Source: Kineococcus rhizosphaerae | GTDB lineage: Bacteria > Actinomycetota > Actinomycetes > Actinomycetales > Kineococcaceae | Assembly: GCF_003002055.1 (NCBI RefSeq) | Contig: NZ_PVZF01000007.1 | Location: 62,001-126,000 of the forward strand | Reading direction: 5' to 3' | DNA: 64,000 nt | Shown here: positions 17,321-24,945 of the stretch, one piece after another | Position numbering within the stretch: position 1 is the stretch's first letter | Layout: each line of letters opens with the position of its first letter | Notes under the pieces: model-generated | Databases searched by the model: none | Told to the model about the DNA's origin: nothing | The model's input: only the letters and a program-made list of their open reading frames with translations | Program-made: the position numbers and the translations under genes

Positions 17321-18844
17321 GTGAGCAACACGCTGAGCAACACGGTGAGCAACCACGAGCCGGTCATCGCCGGCTTCTTCCCCGACCCCTCCATCTGCCG
17401 GGCGGGTGACACGTACGTCCTGGTGAACTCCAGCTTCGAGTACCTGCCCGGACTGCCCGTGCACACCAGCACCGACCTGACCACGTGGACGTTCGCCGGC
17501 AACGCGCTCACCCGGGTCGAGCAGATCGCCGAGAGCGGCGGGCACCCCAGCTCGGGGATGTTCGCCCCCACGATCCGCCACCACGACGGCCGGTACTGGA
17601 TCATCGGCACCGACGTCAACGGCATCCCCGCCGGACGCGGGCACTTCCTCATCCACGCCACCGACCCCGCAGGGCCGTGGTCGGACCCGGTTCACCTGCC
17701 CGAAGCGATCGGCATCGACCCCGACATCGCCTGGGACGAGCACGGCACCGCGCACGTGACGTGGTGCTCGCTGGACCCCAGCCAGCCGGGCATCCGCTGC
17801 GCCCCCTTCGACACCGCCACCGGTGCCCTCCTGGCCCCCTCCCGGCAGCTGTGGTCGGGCACCGGCCTGGCCGCTCCGGAAGGACCGCACCTGTACCGCC
17901 GCGACGGGTGGTGGTACCTGCTGCTGGCCGAAGGGGGGACCGAGCGCGGACACACCGCCACGATCGCCCGGGCCCGCACCCTGGAAGGTTCCTTCGAGGC
18001 CAACCCCCGCAACCCCTTCCTCACCCACCGCAGCCTGACCCACCCGGTCCAGAACGTGGGGCACGCCGACCTCGTCGAACTACCCGACGGACGGTGGGCG
18101 GCCGTGCACCTCGGGGTGCGCAACCGCGGACCGTCGCCGGGGTTCCACGTCAACGGTCGCGAGACCTTCCTCGTGGGCATCGACTGGGTGCAGGGCTGGC
18201 CCGTGGTCGACGAGGACCGCTTCGACGTCCCGCCCGCCGACCACGCGTTCCACGACAGGTTCACCGCCGCCGACCTGCACCCGCGCTGGCTCGGCGCCGG
18301 ACGCTTCCCGGCCTCCTTCGCGCGCACCGGTCCCGACGGCCTCGTCCTCGACGCCGGCGGCGGCCGTTCGCTGCTGGCGGCCCGCGCCACCGACGAGACG
18401 TGGACCGCCTCGACCGAGGTCAGCCTCGAGGACGGCAGCTGCCGCTTCCTACTGCGCATCGACGACCGCCACTGGTACGGGCTGACCTACGACGGACACG
18501 CCGTCGAGGCCGTCTTGACCATCGGCCCGGTCCAACACACCGTCGGGCGCTGGGAACCGGAAACCGACACCCCCGGCACCGCCACGCTGGGCATCCGGGT
18601 CACCGCGCCCCGATCGCTGGCTCCTGGCCTGTTCAGCGAGCCGGACGGTGTCGAACTGCTGGCCGGCTCCAACGGCTCAGGCGGCTTCGCGCACAGCTTC
18701 GGGGTCTTCGACGGCCGTTACCTGTCCACCGAGGTCGCCGGAGGGTTCACCGGCCGAGTCTTCGGCGTCGAAGCGGTCAGCGGTCAGACCCGGGTGCACG
18801 CGATCAGCTACCAGCCGGGCGACCGCACCCCGCCGACCCCCTGA
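17321..18844 (+). CDS. Glycoside hydrolase family 43 (beta-xylosidase / alpha-L-arabinofuranosidase)
   Basis: 507 residues. AAGGAG (17310-17315) places the start at GTG 17321 rather than the GTG at 17315. The five-bladed beta-propeller carries the three GH43 acids: Asp about 22 in FFPDPSI, Asp about 133-135 in GIDPDIAW and Glu about 187 in APEGPHLY. A C-terminal concanavalin-like domain (from about residue 310, DRFTAADLHPRWLGAGRFPA) matches the GH43 beta-xylosidase accessory domain. No signal peptide. Expected activity is removal of terminal beta-xylose or alpha-L-arabinose from short substrates. It is tightly packed after the GH2 gene. Confidence 0.88.
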   Translation: MSNTLSNTVSNHEPVIAGFFPDPSICRAGDTYVLVNSSFEYLPGLPVHTSTDLTTWTFAGNALTRVEQIAESGGHPSSGMFAPTIRHHDGRYWIIGTDVNGIPAGRGHFLIHATDPAGPWSDPVHLPEAIGIDPDIAWDEHGTAHVTWCSLDPSQPGIRCAPFDTATGALLAPSRQLWSGTGLAAPEGPHLYRRDGWWYLLLAEGGTERGHTATIARARTLEGSFEANPRNPFLTHRSLTHPVQNVGHADLVELPDGRWAAVHLGVRNRGPSPGFHVNGRETFLVGIDWVQGWPVVDEDRFDVPPADHAFHDRFTAADLHPRWLGAGRFPASFARTGPDGLVLDAGGGRSLLAARATDETWTASTEVSLEDGSCRFLLRIDDRHWYGLTYDGHAVEAVLTIGPVQHTVGRWEPETDTPGTATLGIRVTAPRSLAPGLFSEPDGVELLAGSNGSGGFAHSFGVFDGRYLSTEVAGGFTGRVFGVEAVSGQTRVHAISYQPGDRTPPTP

Positions 18845-18880
18845 AGCAGACTCCACCACGCCGTGAGGAACTCCATGACG

Positions 18881-18889
18881 CCCCCCCCC
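18881..18889. repeat. C9 homopolymer at the 5' end of the GH3 gene
   Basis: Nine consecutive C residues follow ATGACG (ATG at 18875, preceded by GAGGAA). With eight Cs the frame from this ATG would read MTPPPYRDAALPVEQRIDDL and join the GH3 frame; with nine it does not. The tract is either a sequencing error, a slippage hotspot or a phase-variable switch. Confidence 0.75.
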
Positions 18890-18911
18890 GTACCGCGATG
18901 CCGCGCTGCCC

Positions 18912-21155
18912 GTGGAGCAGCGGATCGACGACCTGCTGAGCCGCATGAGCTTGGAGGAGAAGGCCGGGCAGCTGACCCAGTACTTCTACCTCGGCGTCCC
19001 CGAGCTGCCCGAGGACTTCGACATCGACTCCCTGCCCCCCGAGCACCGCGCCTTCGTCGAGCAGCCCAAGCAGATCGAGAGCGCCATCGCGGCGGGCCAG
19101 GTCGGATCGGCGCTGTTCGTCAAGGACCCGGTGCTGGTGAACCGTCTGCAGCGCCTGGCGGTGGGCACCACACGCCTGGGCATCCCGCTGCTGTTCGGCT
19201 TCGACGTCGTGCACGGCCTGCGCACCGTCTTCCCCGTGCCCCTGGCCCTGGCGGCCAGCTGGGACCCGGACCTGATCAAGGACGTGCAGGCGGTCGCGGC
19301 ACGCGAGGCCCGGGCGGCGGGCATCCACTGGACGTTCGCGCCGATGATCGACATCGCCCGCGACGCCCGCTGGGGACGCATCGTCGAAGGCGCCGGTGAA
19401 GACCCAGTGCTGGGGGCTGCGGTCGCCGCCGCTCAGGTGCGCGGTTTCCAAGGCGACCTGGGCGCCCAGAGCGTCCTGGCCGGCCCCAAGCACTTCGCCG
19501 GGTACGGAGCCGCGCGCGGCGGACGCGACTACGAGGACGCCGAGGTGTCCGACAACGAGCTGTGGAACGTGCACTTCCCTCCCTTCCGCGCCGCGATCGA
19601 CGCTGGGGCGGTGAACGTCATGAGCGCCTACATGGACCTCAACGGCGTACCGGCCTCGGCCAACCGCTGGCTGCTCACCGACGTCCTGCGCCAGGAGATG
19701 GGCTTCAGCGGGTTCGTCGTCTCCGACGCCAACGCCGTGCGCTCCCTGCAGATCCAGCACCTCGCAGCCGACCCGGCCGATGCCGCGGTCCGGGCCCTGA
19801 ACGCCGGGCTCGACATGGAGATGGCCATGTCCGAGGCGGCCTTTGCGCACCTGCCCCAGGCCGTTGCCGCAGGGCGGGTGGCCGAGCGCGACATCGACGT
19901 CGCGGTACGGCGGGTACTCGAAGCGAAGTTCCGGCTCGGGTTGTTCGAGACGCCCCTCGTCGACGAAACCGCCGCCGAAGCCACGCTGAGCTCCGGCGCC
20001 CACCGCGACCTGGCCCGTACCGCCGCCGCGCGATCGATCGTGCTGCTGAAGAACGCCGAGCACACGCTGCCGCTGACCCCGTCGTCCCTGCGCTCCCCGG
20101 GGTCGGTCGCGGTGATCGGGCAACTCGCCGACAGCCAGCGTGACCTGCTGGGTCCCTGGGTCTTCGACCACGACACCAGTGAGACCGTCACGATCCTGCA
20201 CGGGCTACGCCAACGGCTGGGTGAGGACGTCGTCGCCCACGCTCCCGGAGCAGGCATCACCGAGCGGTTGTTCCCCTCCGCCTTCGACCAAGCTGACCCC
20301 ACGATCCTCACCACCCCCGCGGACTGGGACGACGACGCCGAGATCGAACACGCCGTCCAGCTCGCCGCGGCCGCCGCCGTCGCCGTGGTGGTCGTCGGTC
20401 AGCGGCAGAACCAGGCCGGGGAAAAGGCCTCGACAGCGACACTAGCGCTGCCCGGGCGCCAACTCGAGCAGCTGCAACGCATCACAGCCACGGGAACCCC
20501 CGTCGTCGTCGTGATGGTCTCCGGGCGGCCGCTGGACCTGCGGTGGGCCGATGCGCACGTGGGAGCCATCGTGCAGGCCTGGTACCCCGGTACCCGTGGG
20601 GGCGAGGCCGTCGCGGACGTCCTGCTCGGGCAGGTCTCTCCCGCCGGGCGGCTGCCCCTGCAGTGGCCCCGCCACGTCGGGCAAGTCCCGATGACCTACG
20701 CGCACTACCGCACGTTCGAGCCGGAGAACGCCGGCTCACGCTACTTCGAGGAACCCAGCACCCCGCTGTACCCGTTCGGGCACGGCCTCAGCTACGCCTC
20801 CTTCGAGTACAGCGACCTGCGTCTGGACCGTGACGAGATCACTGTCGGGCAGAGCACCACGGTCTCGGTGACGGTCCGCAACACCTCCCAGCGCGAGGGG
20901 GACGAGGTGGCGCAGCTGTACATCCACCAGCGCCACGGCACCTCCTCACGTCCCGTGCGAGAGTTGAAGGGGTTTCAGCGCATCACCCTCGCCGCCGGCG
21001 AACAGCGCGAGCTGACCTTCACCCTGGGCCCGGAACAGCTGAGCTACTGGAGCGCCGTCACCCGTGGCGTCGTGCAGGACGCCACGACCGTCGACCTGTG
21101 GATCGGTGGCGACTCCACCGCCGAGCTGAGCACCACCTTGAGCGTCCGCGCGTGA
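18912..21155 (+). CDS. Glycoside hydrolase family 3 (beta-glucosidase / beta-xylosidase)
   Basis: 747 residues from GTG 18912. The natural start is probably ATG 18875, which is out of frame only because of the C9 tract. The (beta/alpha)8 domain runs to about residue 350: LFGFDVVHGLRTVFP, GPKHFAGYGAARGGRDY and the nucleophile Asp about 272 in GFVVSDANAV. The alpha/beta sandwich domain follows (SIVLLKN, VVVVGQRQNQAGEKA) and then a C-terminal Fn3-like domain (YPFGHGLSYASFEYSDL and on). The enzyme lacks a signal peptide. It removes terminal beta-linked glucose or xylose from oligosaccharides or aryl glycosides. It is third in the glycosidase run. Confidence 0.88.
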   Translation: MEQRIDDLLSRMSLEEKAGQLTQYFYLGVPELPEDFDIDSLPPEHRAFVEQPKQIESAIAAGQVGSALFVKDPVLVNRLQRLAVGTTRLGIPLLFGFDVVHGLRTVFPVPLALAASWDPDLIKDVQAVAAREARAAGIHWTFAPMIDIARDARWGRIVEGAGEDPVLGAAVAAAQVRGFQGDLGAQSVLAGPKHFAGYGAARGGRDYEDAEVSDNELWNVHFPPFRAAIDAGAVNVMSAYMDLNGVPASANRWLLTDVLRQEMGFSGFVVSDANAVRSLQIQHLAADPADAAVRALNAGLDMEMAMSEAAFAHLPQAVAAGRVAERDIDVAVRRVLEAKFRLGLFETPLVDETAAEATLSSGAHRDLARTAAARSIVLLKNAEHTLPLTPSSLRSPGSVAVIGQLADSQRDLLGPWVFDHDTSETVTILHGLRQRLGEDVVAHAPGAGITERLFPSAFDQADPTILTTPADWDDDAEIEHAVQLAAAAAVAVVVVGQRQNQAGEKASTATLALPGRQLEQLQRITATGTPVVVVMVSGRPLDLRWADAHVGAIVQAWYPGTRGGEAVADVLLGQVSPAGRLPLQWPRHVGQVPMTYAHYRTFEPENAGSRYFEEPSTPLYPFGHGLSYASFEYSDLRLDRDEITVGQSTTVSVTVRNTSQREGDEVAQLYIHQRHGTSSRPVRELKGFQRITLAAGEQRELTFTLGPEQLSYWSAVTRGVVQDATTVDLWIGGDSTAELSTTLSVRA

Positions 21156-21190
21156 GCAGCGCCGGACCTGACGACACCGAAGGACGGACG

Positions 21191-22459
21191 ATGACCACCC
21201 CCGACGAGACCACCCCCGGGACCCGCGCCGATGAGACGAGCGCCTCCGACCAGACCACCGGTGCGATCGCACCCTCCGGTTTCCTCTGGGGAGCCTCCAC
21301 TGCTCCGCACCAGACCGAAGGCAACAACGTCGGCAGCGACTGGTGGGTCTACGAGCAGCGCATGCCGTACTTCAACCCCAGCGGTGACGCCGTGGACAGC
21401 TACCACCGTTACGAAGAGGACATGCGCCTGTTGGCCCAGGCCGGGCTGAACGCCTACCGCTTCGGGGTCGAATGGGCCCGCATCGAGCCGCTGCCGGGTC
21501 AGTTCTCCCTCGCCGAGCTCGCCCACTACCGCCGGATGATCGACACCGCCTTGAGCCTGGGGCTGACCCCAGTGGTGACCCTGCACCACTTCTCCAGCCC
21601 CCGGTGGTTCGTCGAAGGAGGCGGCTGGCTCGCCGAGAACGCTGTCGAGCGGTTCTGCGCCTACGTCGAGCGCGTCAGCGACATCCTCGACGGCGTCGAG
21701 TGGATCTGCACGATCAACGAGCCGAACATGTTCGCCTTCATGATGCTCATGGCCGCAGCGATCAACTCCGACGCGGTTCCCGCGATGGACACCCCCACCG
21801 TGCAGCGCGAAGACGGGTTCGTGCTGCCCCGCCCCCTGCCGCAGGCCACGCAGCGGTTGATCGAAGCCCACCACGCCGCCCGCGAGGTCCTGCGCCGCCG
21901 CACACGGGCCAAGGTCGGCTGGACCCTGGCCAACCTCGTCATCCACGCGACGGGACCGGAGGCTGAGGCGATGGCGCAGGAGGAACGTGAGGTCCGCGAG
22001 GACGTCTTCCTGCGCGCCGCACGAGGCGACGACTTCATCGGCGTCCAGGCCTACTCGGTGCAGCCCGTCGACAGCGATGGCCTGGTGCCGCACCCGCCGC
22101 ACCCGGACAACACCCTGGTGGGCACCCCCTACCGCCCCGACGCCCTCGGGATCGCCGCGCGGCACGCCTGGGAGGTGACCGAGCACGTCCCCGTCCTGGT
22201 CACCGAGAACGGCATCGCCACCGCTGACGACGCCCGCCGCATCGCCTACACCCGCGAGGCGCTGAAGGGCTTGTTCGGCGCCGTGGACGACGGAGTCGAC
22301 GTGCGCGGTTACCTGCACTGGAGTGCACTGGACAACTTCGAGTGGGGCCACTGGGAGCCGACCTTCGGGCTCATCGCCGTCGACCGCCAAACCTTCGCCC
22401 GCACCCCCAAGCCGAGCCTGGCCTGGCTGGGCGACACCGCTCGTCGCGGGCGGTCCTGA
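21191..22459 (+). CDS. Glycoside hydrolase family 1 beta-glycosidase
   Basis: 422 residues from ATG 21191 behind GAAGGA. GH1 landmarks: FLWGASTAPHQTEG, YRFGVEWARIEP, acid/base Glu about 177 in TINEPN, nucleophile Glu about 339 in VTENG, and YLHWSALDNFEWGHWEPTFG. About 30 Thr/Asp/Ser-rich residues precede the barrel, without a signal peptide. Family activities include beta-glucosidase, beta-galactosidase and 6-phospho-beta-glucosidase. Because import here appears to be by MFS rather than PTS, a non-phosphorylated substrate is expected (inference). Last glycosidase in the operon. Confidence 0.9.
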   Translation: MTTPDETTPGTRADETSASDQTTGAIAPSGFLWGASTAPHQTEGNNVGSDWWVYEQRMPYFNPSGDAVDSYHRYEEDMRLLAQAGLNAYRFGVEWARIEPLPGQFSLAELAHYRRMIDTALSLGLTPVVTLHHFSSPRWFVEGGGWLAENAVERFCAYVERVSDILDGVEWICTINEPNMFAFMMLMAAAINSDAVPAMDTPTVQREDGFVLPRPLPQATQRLIEAHHAAREVLRRRTRAKVGWTLANLVIHATGPEAEAMAQEEREVREDVFLRAARGDDFIGVQAYSVQPVDSDGLVPHPPHPDNTLVGTPYRPDALGIAARHAWEVTEHVPVLVTENGIATADDARRIAYTREALKGLFGAVDDGVDVRGYLHWSALDNFEWGHWEPTFGLIAVDRQTFARTPKPSLAWLGDTARRGRS

Positions 22460-22735
22460 ACACCTCAGATCGCACCAACGCCGCCGCCCGCCGGTGTTGC
22501 AACCGGAACTGATGCCGGCTCCACCGCCGACGCCGACGCCGACGGCGACGGCGGCGGCGGCGGCCTGTGCTGGCCTGCTCGATGAACCACCATGGAAGCC
22601 ACCGTGAGAACCATCCGGACTGCGCCCTCGCACCCATCCCCACCAATAGTGCTCTCACAACGGCACCGCCAAAGCTACCCCTCGTGAGCACCACGCTCGC
22701 TCAACCGACGGCACCGATCCTCGTGAGGGGGACAT

Positions 22736-23773
22736 GTGGACACCATGGATGAGCTGGTCGACCCCGCGCTGCGCCAGGCTGCCCACTTCTGGCGACGGTG
22801 GACACCCCGGACGCCGGTCGCCTACCGGCGCCAGGTCCGCGCCATCAACGCGTTGAGGATTCTCAACACCCTCAGCGCCCGCCCGCCGCGCGGTGGCGTC
22901 GGTGTCACACGCGAGCGTGTACACGGTGACCTCCGCACCAGCCATCACTGGACCACCCGGCGCGATGGCACCCCGATGCGGCTGATGGTGATGCGGCCCG
23001 CGGTGGCACGTACCGAGGTGACCGGTGTGCTCTGGATCCACGGGGGCGGCTACGCCACCGGCAGTCCAGAGCAGTCCCGCGCCCTCGCCGAACGCCTCGT
23101 CGCAGCGACCGACAGCGTGGTGGTCCTGCCGGACTACCGTCTCTCCGTCCAGATGCCGTACCCCGCCGCGCTGCACGACTGCTACGACGCACTGATCTGG
23201 TTACGCGATCACGCCGGCGAGCTCGGTGTGGCCCGTGACCAACTGGTCGTGGGCGGTGAGAGCGCCGGCGGCGGATTGACCGCGGCGGTGAGCCTGCTGA
23301 CGCGCGACCTCGGCCAGGTCGCCATCGCCTTCCAGGTCCCGCTGTACCCGATGCTGGATGACCGGCCCACCGAATCCTCGCGCTCTAGCACCGCGCCGGT
23401 GTGGAACACCGTCACCAACGACACCGCCTGGGACCTTTACCTCGGCCCCCTGCGCGCCCACGCCAAGAACGGCACCGGCCCACCAGCCTATGCCGCCCCC
23501 GCACGAGCGCTCGACCTCTCCGGATTGCCACCCACCCTGACCTTCGTCGGCGACCTGGAACCCTTCTACGACGAAGTCGTGGACTACGTGAGGCGCCTGC
23601 AGGAAGCTGGAGTGCCGGTACTGCACCGCATCTTTCCCGGCGCCTTCCATGGTTTCGACCTGGTCGCTCCCGCCGCGCCCACCAGCCAGGAGGCCCGCGC
23701 CTTCACTCTCGACGGCTTTCGCCAGTTCAGCGCGACGTTCCGGTCAGAACAACCGTCGTCAGCAGCGGACTGA
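22736..23773 (+). CDS. Alpha/beta hydrolase, HSL-type (family IV) esterase
   Basis: 345 residues; GTG 22736 is favoured by GTGAGGGGG seven bases upstream, with ATG 22745 as alternative. Motifs: HGGG (about residues 102-105), LPDYRLSVQMPYPAALHDCYDA, nucleophile Ser about 176 in GGESAGGG, Asp in FVGDLEPFYDE and His in FPGAFHGFD. Same family as the esterase at 10041-11066. It is 276 bp after the GH1 gene, a gap containing only low-complexity (GCCGAC)n-like sequence, so it may or may not be cotranscribed with the glycosidases. It is probably a cytoplasmic deacylase acting on the same substrate class. Confidence 0.85.
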   Translation: MDTMDELVDPALRQAAHFWRRWTPRTPVAYRRQVRAINALRILNTLSARPPRGGVGVTRERVHGDLRTSHHWTTRRDGTPMRLMVMRPAVARTEVTGVLWIHGGGYATGSPEQSRALAERLVAATDSVVVLPDYRLSVQMPYPAALHDCYDALIWLRDHAGELGVARDQLVVGGESAGGGLTAAVSLLTRDLGQVAIAFQVPLYPMLDDRPTESSRSSTAPVWNTVTNDTAWDLYLGPLRAHAKNGTGPPAYAAPARALDLSGLPPTLTFVGDLEPFYDEVVDYVRRLQEAGVPVLHRIFPGAFHGFDLVAPAAPTSQEARAFTLDGFRQFSATFRSEQPSSAAD

Positions 23774-23788
23774 TGACCGAACCTGGCC

Positions 23789-24713
23789 GGTGGCGTTGTG
23801 AGCAACTACTCGGGACAGGGTCCGAAACCAACGCTGATGCAGGATCCGCTGTCCTCATTACAACCAATTTCGACCACCATGCCAGCCAGGACCTCCGTGC
23901 TCTCCTATCGTTCCAGCCTTGATGTCTCCCGTGAACTCGCTCAGGCCGTTGCCCGCCTACTATCGGCTCACCGCGTCAGGGTTGGTACTCGTCGGGGACG
24001 CCGGGCTCTAGGTTGCTTCGCTCAGGCCGTACTGCTGCTGCGGTTCATGCGTCAACGTGCCGCGGTCGCCGACCTCGCCCGCGATAACGCCGTGAGTCTC
24101 AAGACGGCCTACCGCTACCTGCACGAAGCTTTGGATGTGCTCGCCGCCGAAGCACCTGAACTGCCTGAAGTCGTCGCCAAGGCCGTGACTAGGAGAACCG
24201 AGCACCTACTGCTCGACGGCACCCTCATCGAAAGCGACCGAGTTCACGACCCTGGCGGTCAAAAGGACCGCTGGTACTCCGGCAAGCACCGCCACCACGG
24301 TGGTCTCGTGCAGGTCGTTACCGATCCCGACGGTCGGCCGCTGTGGGTGTCACCGGTCGAGCCCGGCAGTACCCACGACTTGACCGCGGCGCGTGTGCAT
24401 GCCCTACCTGCCCTCTACCGTGCTTCTCGCAACGGCGTTCCCACCCTGGCCGATAAGGCGTACACCGGCGCTGGGGTCGGCATCCGCGTTCCCATCCGGC
24501 GTCCCAGGGGCAGACAAGTTCTCGACGCTCCCACGCAGGGATGGAACTCATATGTGAACTCCGCTCGTGTCTTCGTCGAGCACGGTATCGCCCACTTGAA
24601 GAGTCGCTGGCGGGCGCTCCAGCGGGTCAGCCTCTGCCCGTGGCGCATCTCCGTGATCGTCGCCACGGCCCTCGTCCTTAGTCAAATAGAAAACCGTTAC
24701 TGACAAGGGCTCA
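23789..24713 (+). mobile_element. IS5-family insertion sequence
   Basis: About 0.92 kb containing one transposase gene. Imperfect terminal repeats are visible: left core TTGTGAGCAAC (23796-23806) and right core GTTACTGACAA (24696-24706), whose reverse complement TTGTCAGTAAC matches at 9 of 11 positions. Exact outer boundaries and target duplication could not be fixed. It sits directly after the esterase gene, at the right end of the catabolic island, and is followed by an AT-rich stretch. A matching solitary end occurs at 8422-8441. Confidence 0.7.
23879..24703 (+). CDS. IS5-family transposase (DDE_Tnp_4 type)
   Basis: 274 residues from ATG 23879 (ATG 23837 is an in-frame alternative). The N-terminal helical HTH region reads VLSYRSSLDVSRELAQAV, then VADLARDNAVSLKTAYRYLHEALDVL. 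The DDE nuclease core follows: first Asp in LLLDGTLIESDRV, RWYSGKHRHHGGLVQVV, second Asp in STHDLTAAR/LADKAYTGAG and final Glu in VFVEHGIAHLKSRWR. The protein appears full length and undisrupted, so the element may still be active. GC is somewhat lower than that of neighbouring genes, in keeping with mobility. Confidence 0.85.
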   Translation: MPARTSVLSYRSSLDVSRELAQAVARLLSAHRVRVGTRRGRRALGCFAQAVLLLRFMRQRAAVADLARDNAVSLKTAYRYLHEALDVLAAEAPELPEVVAKAVTRRTEHLLLDGTLIESDRVHDPGGQKDRWYSGKHRHHGGLVQVVTDPDGRPLWVSPVEPGSTHDLTAARVHALPALYRASRNGVPTLADKAYTGAGVGIRVPIRRPRGRQVLDAPTQGWNSYVNSARVFVEHGIAHLKSRWRALQRVSLCPWRISVIVATALVLSQIENRY

Positions 24714-24857
24714 ATATAAATAGGGTTGATAAGTTAAGTTAAAAACCATTGCGAGCCAAAAAATTCTACTTTGCGCCAGTCAGCTTCAAGCCTGAACCAG
24801 CATAACTATACTTGCACTCAGTGGTTCTTATGTTCCTACGCCGGCATAGAAAACGGA
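24714..24857. other. AT-rich spacer right of the IS
   Basis: No gene seen. The stretch is strikingly AT-rich for this genome (ATAAATAGGGTTGATAAGTT near 24716, CCAAAAAATTC near 24756), resembling the low-GC junction at 8295-8620. Foreign DNA or an insertion scar is the likely explanation. Confidence 0.4.
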
Positions 24858-24889
24858 CGAGGGCCAGCACCGGTTGGTGCTGGCCCTCG
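24858..24889 (-). terminator. Rho-independent terminator of the CWB2 surface-protein gene
   Basis: A perfect 14-bp stem (CGAGGGCCAGCACC / GGTGCTGGCCCTCG) with loop GGTT. Read on the minus strand it lies 57 nt after the stop at 24946 and is followed by TCCGTTTTCTAT. It terminates the leftward surface-protein transcript. Confidence 0.85.
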
Positions 24890-24945
24890 CCTGCGCAGAA
24901 GTCCTAGTGCCTCAACTGAAGGTCACTGCGCGATGATCATTGACT

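Noticed and set aside
22540-22565. GCCGAC/GGCGGC short tandem repeats after the GH1 gene
   Set aside because: Low-complexity GC microsatellite in a non-coding gap; no dyad, coding or regulatory pattern beyond composition.
22371-22694. Minus-strand Arg-rich open frame over the (GCCGAC)n region
   Set aside because: Poly-arginine translation of a microsatellite, no start context or homology.
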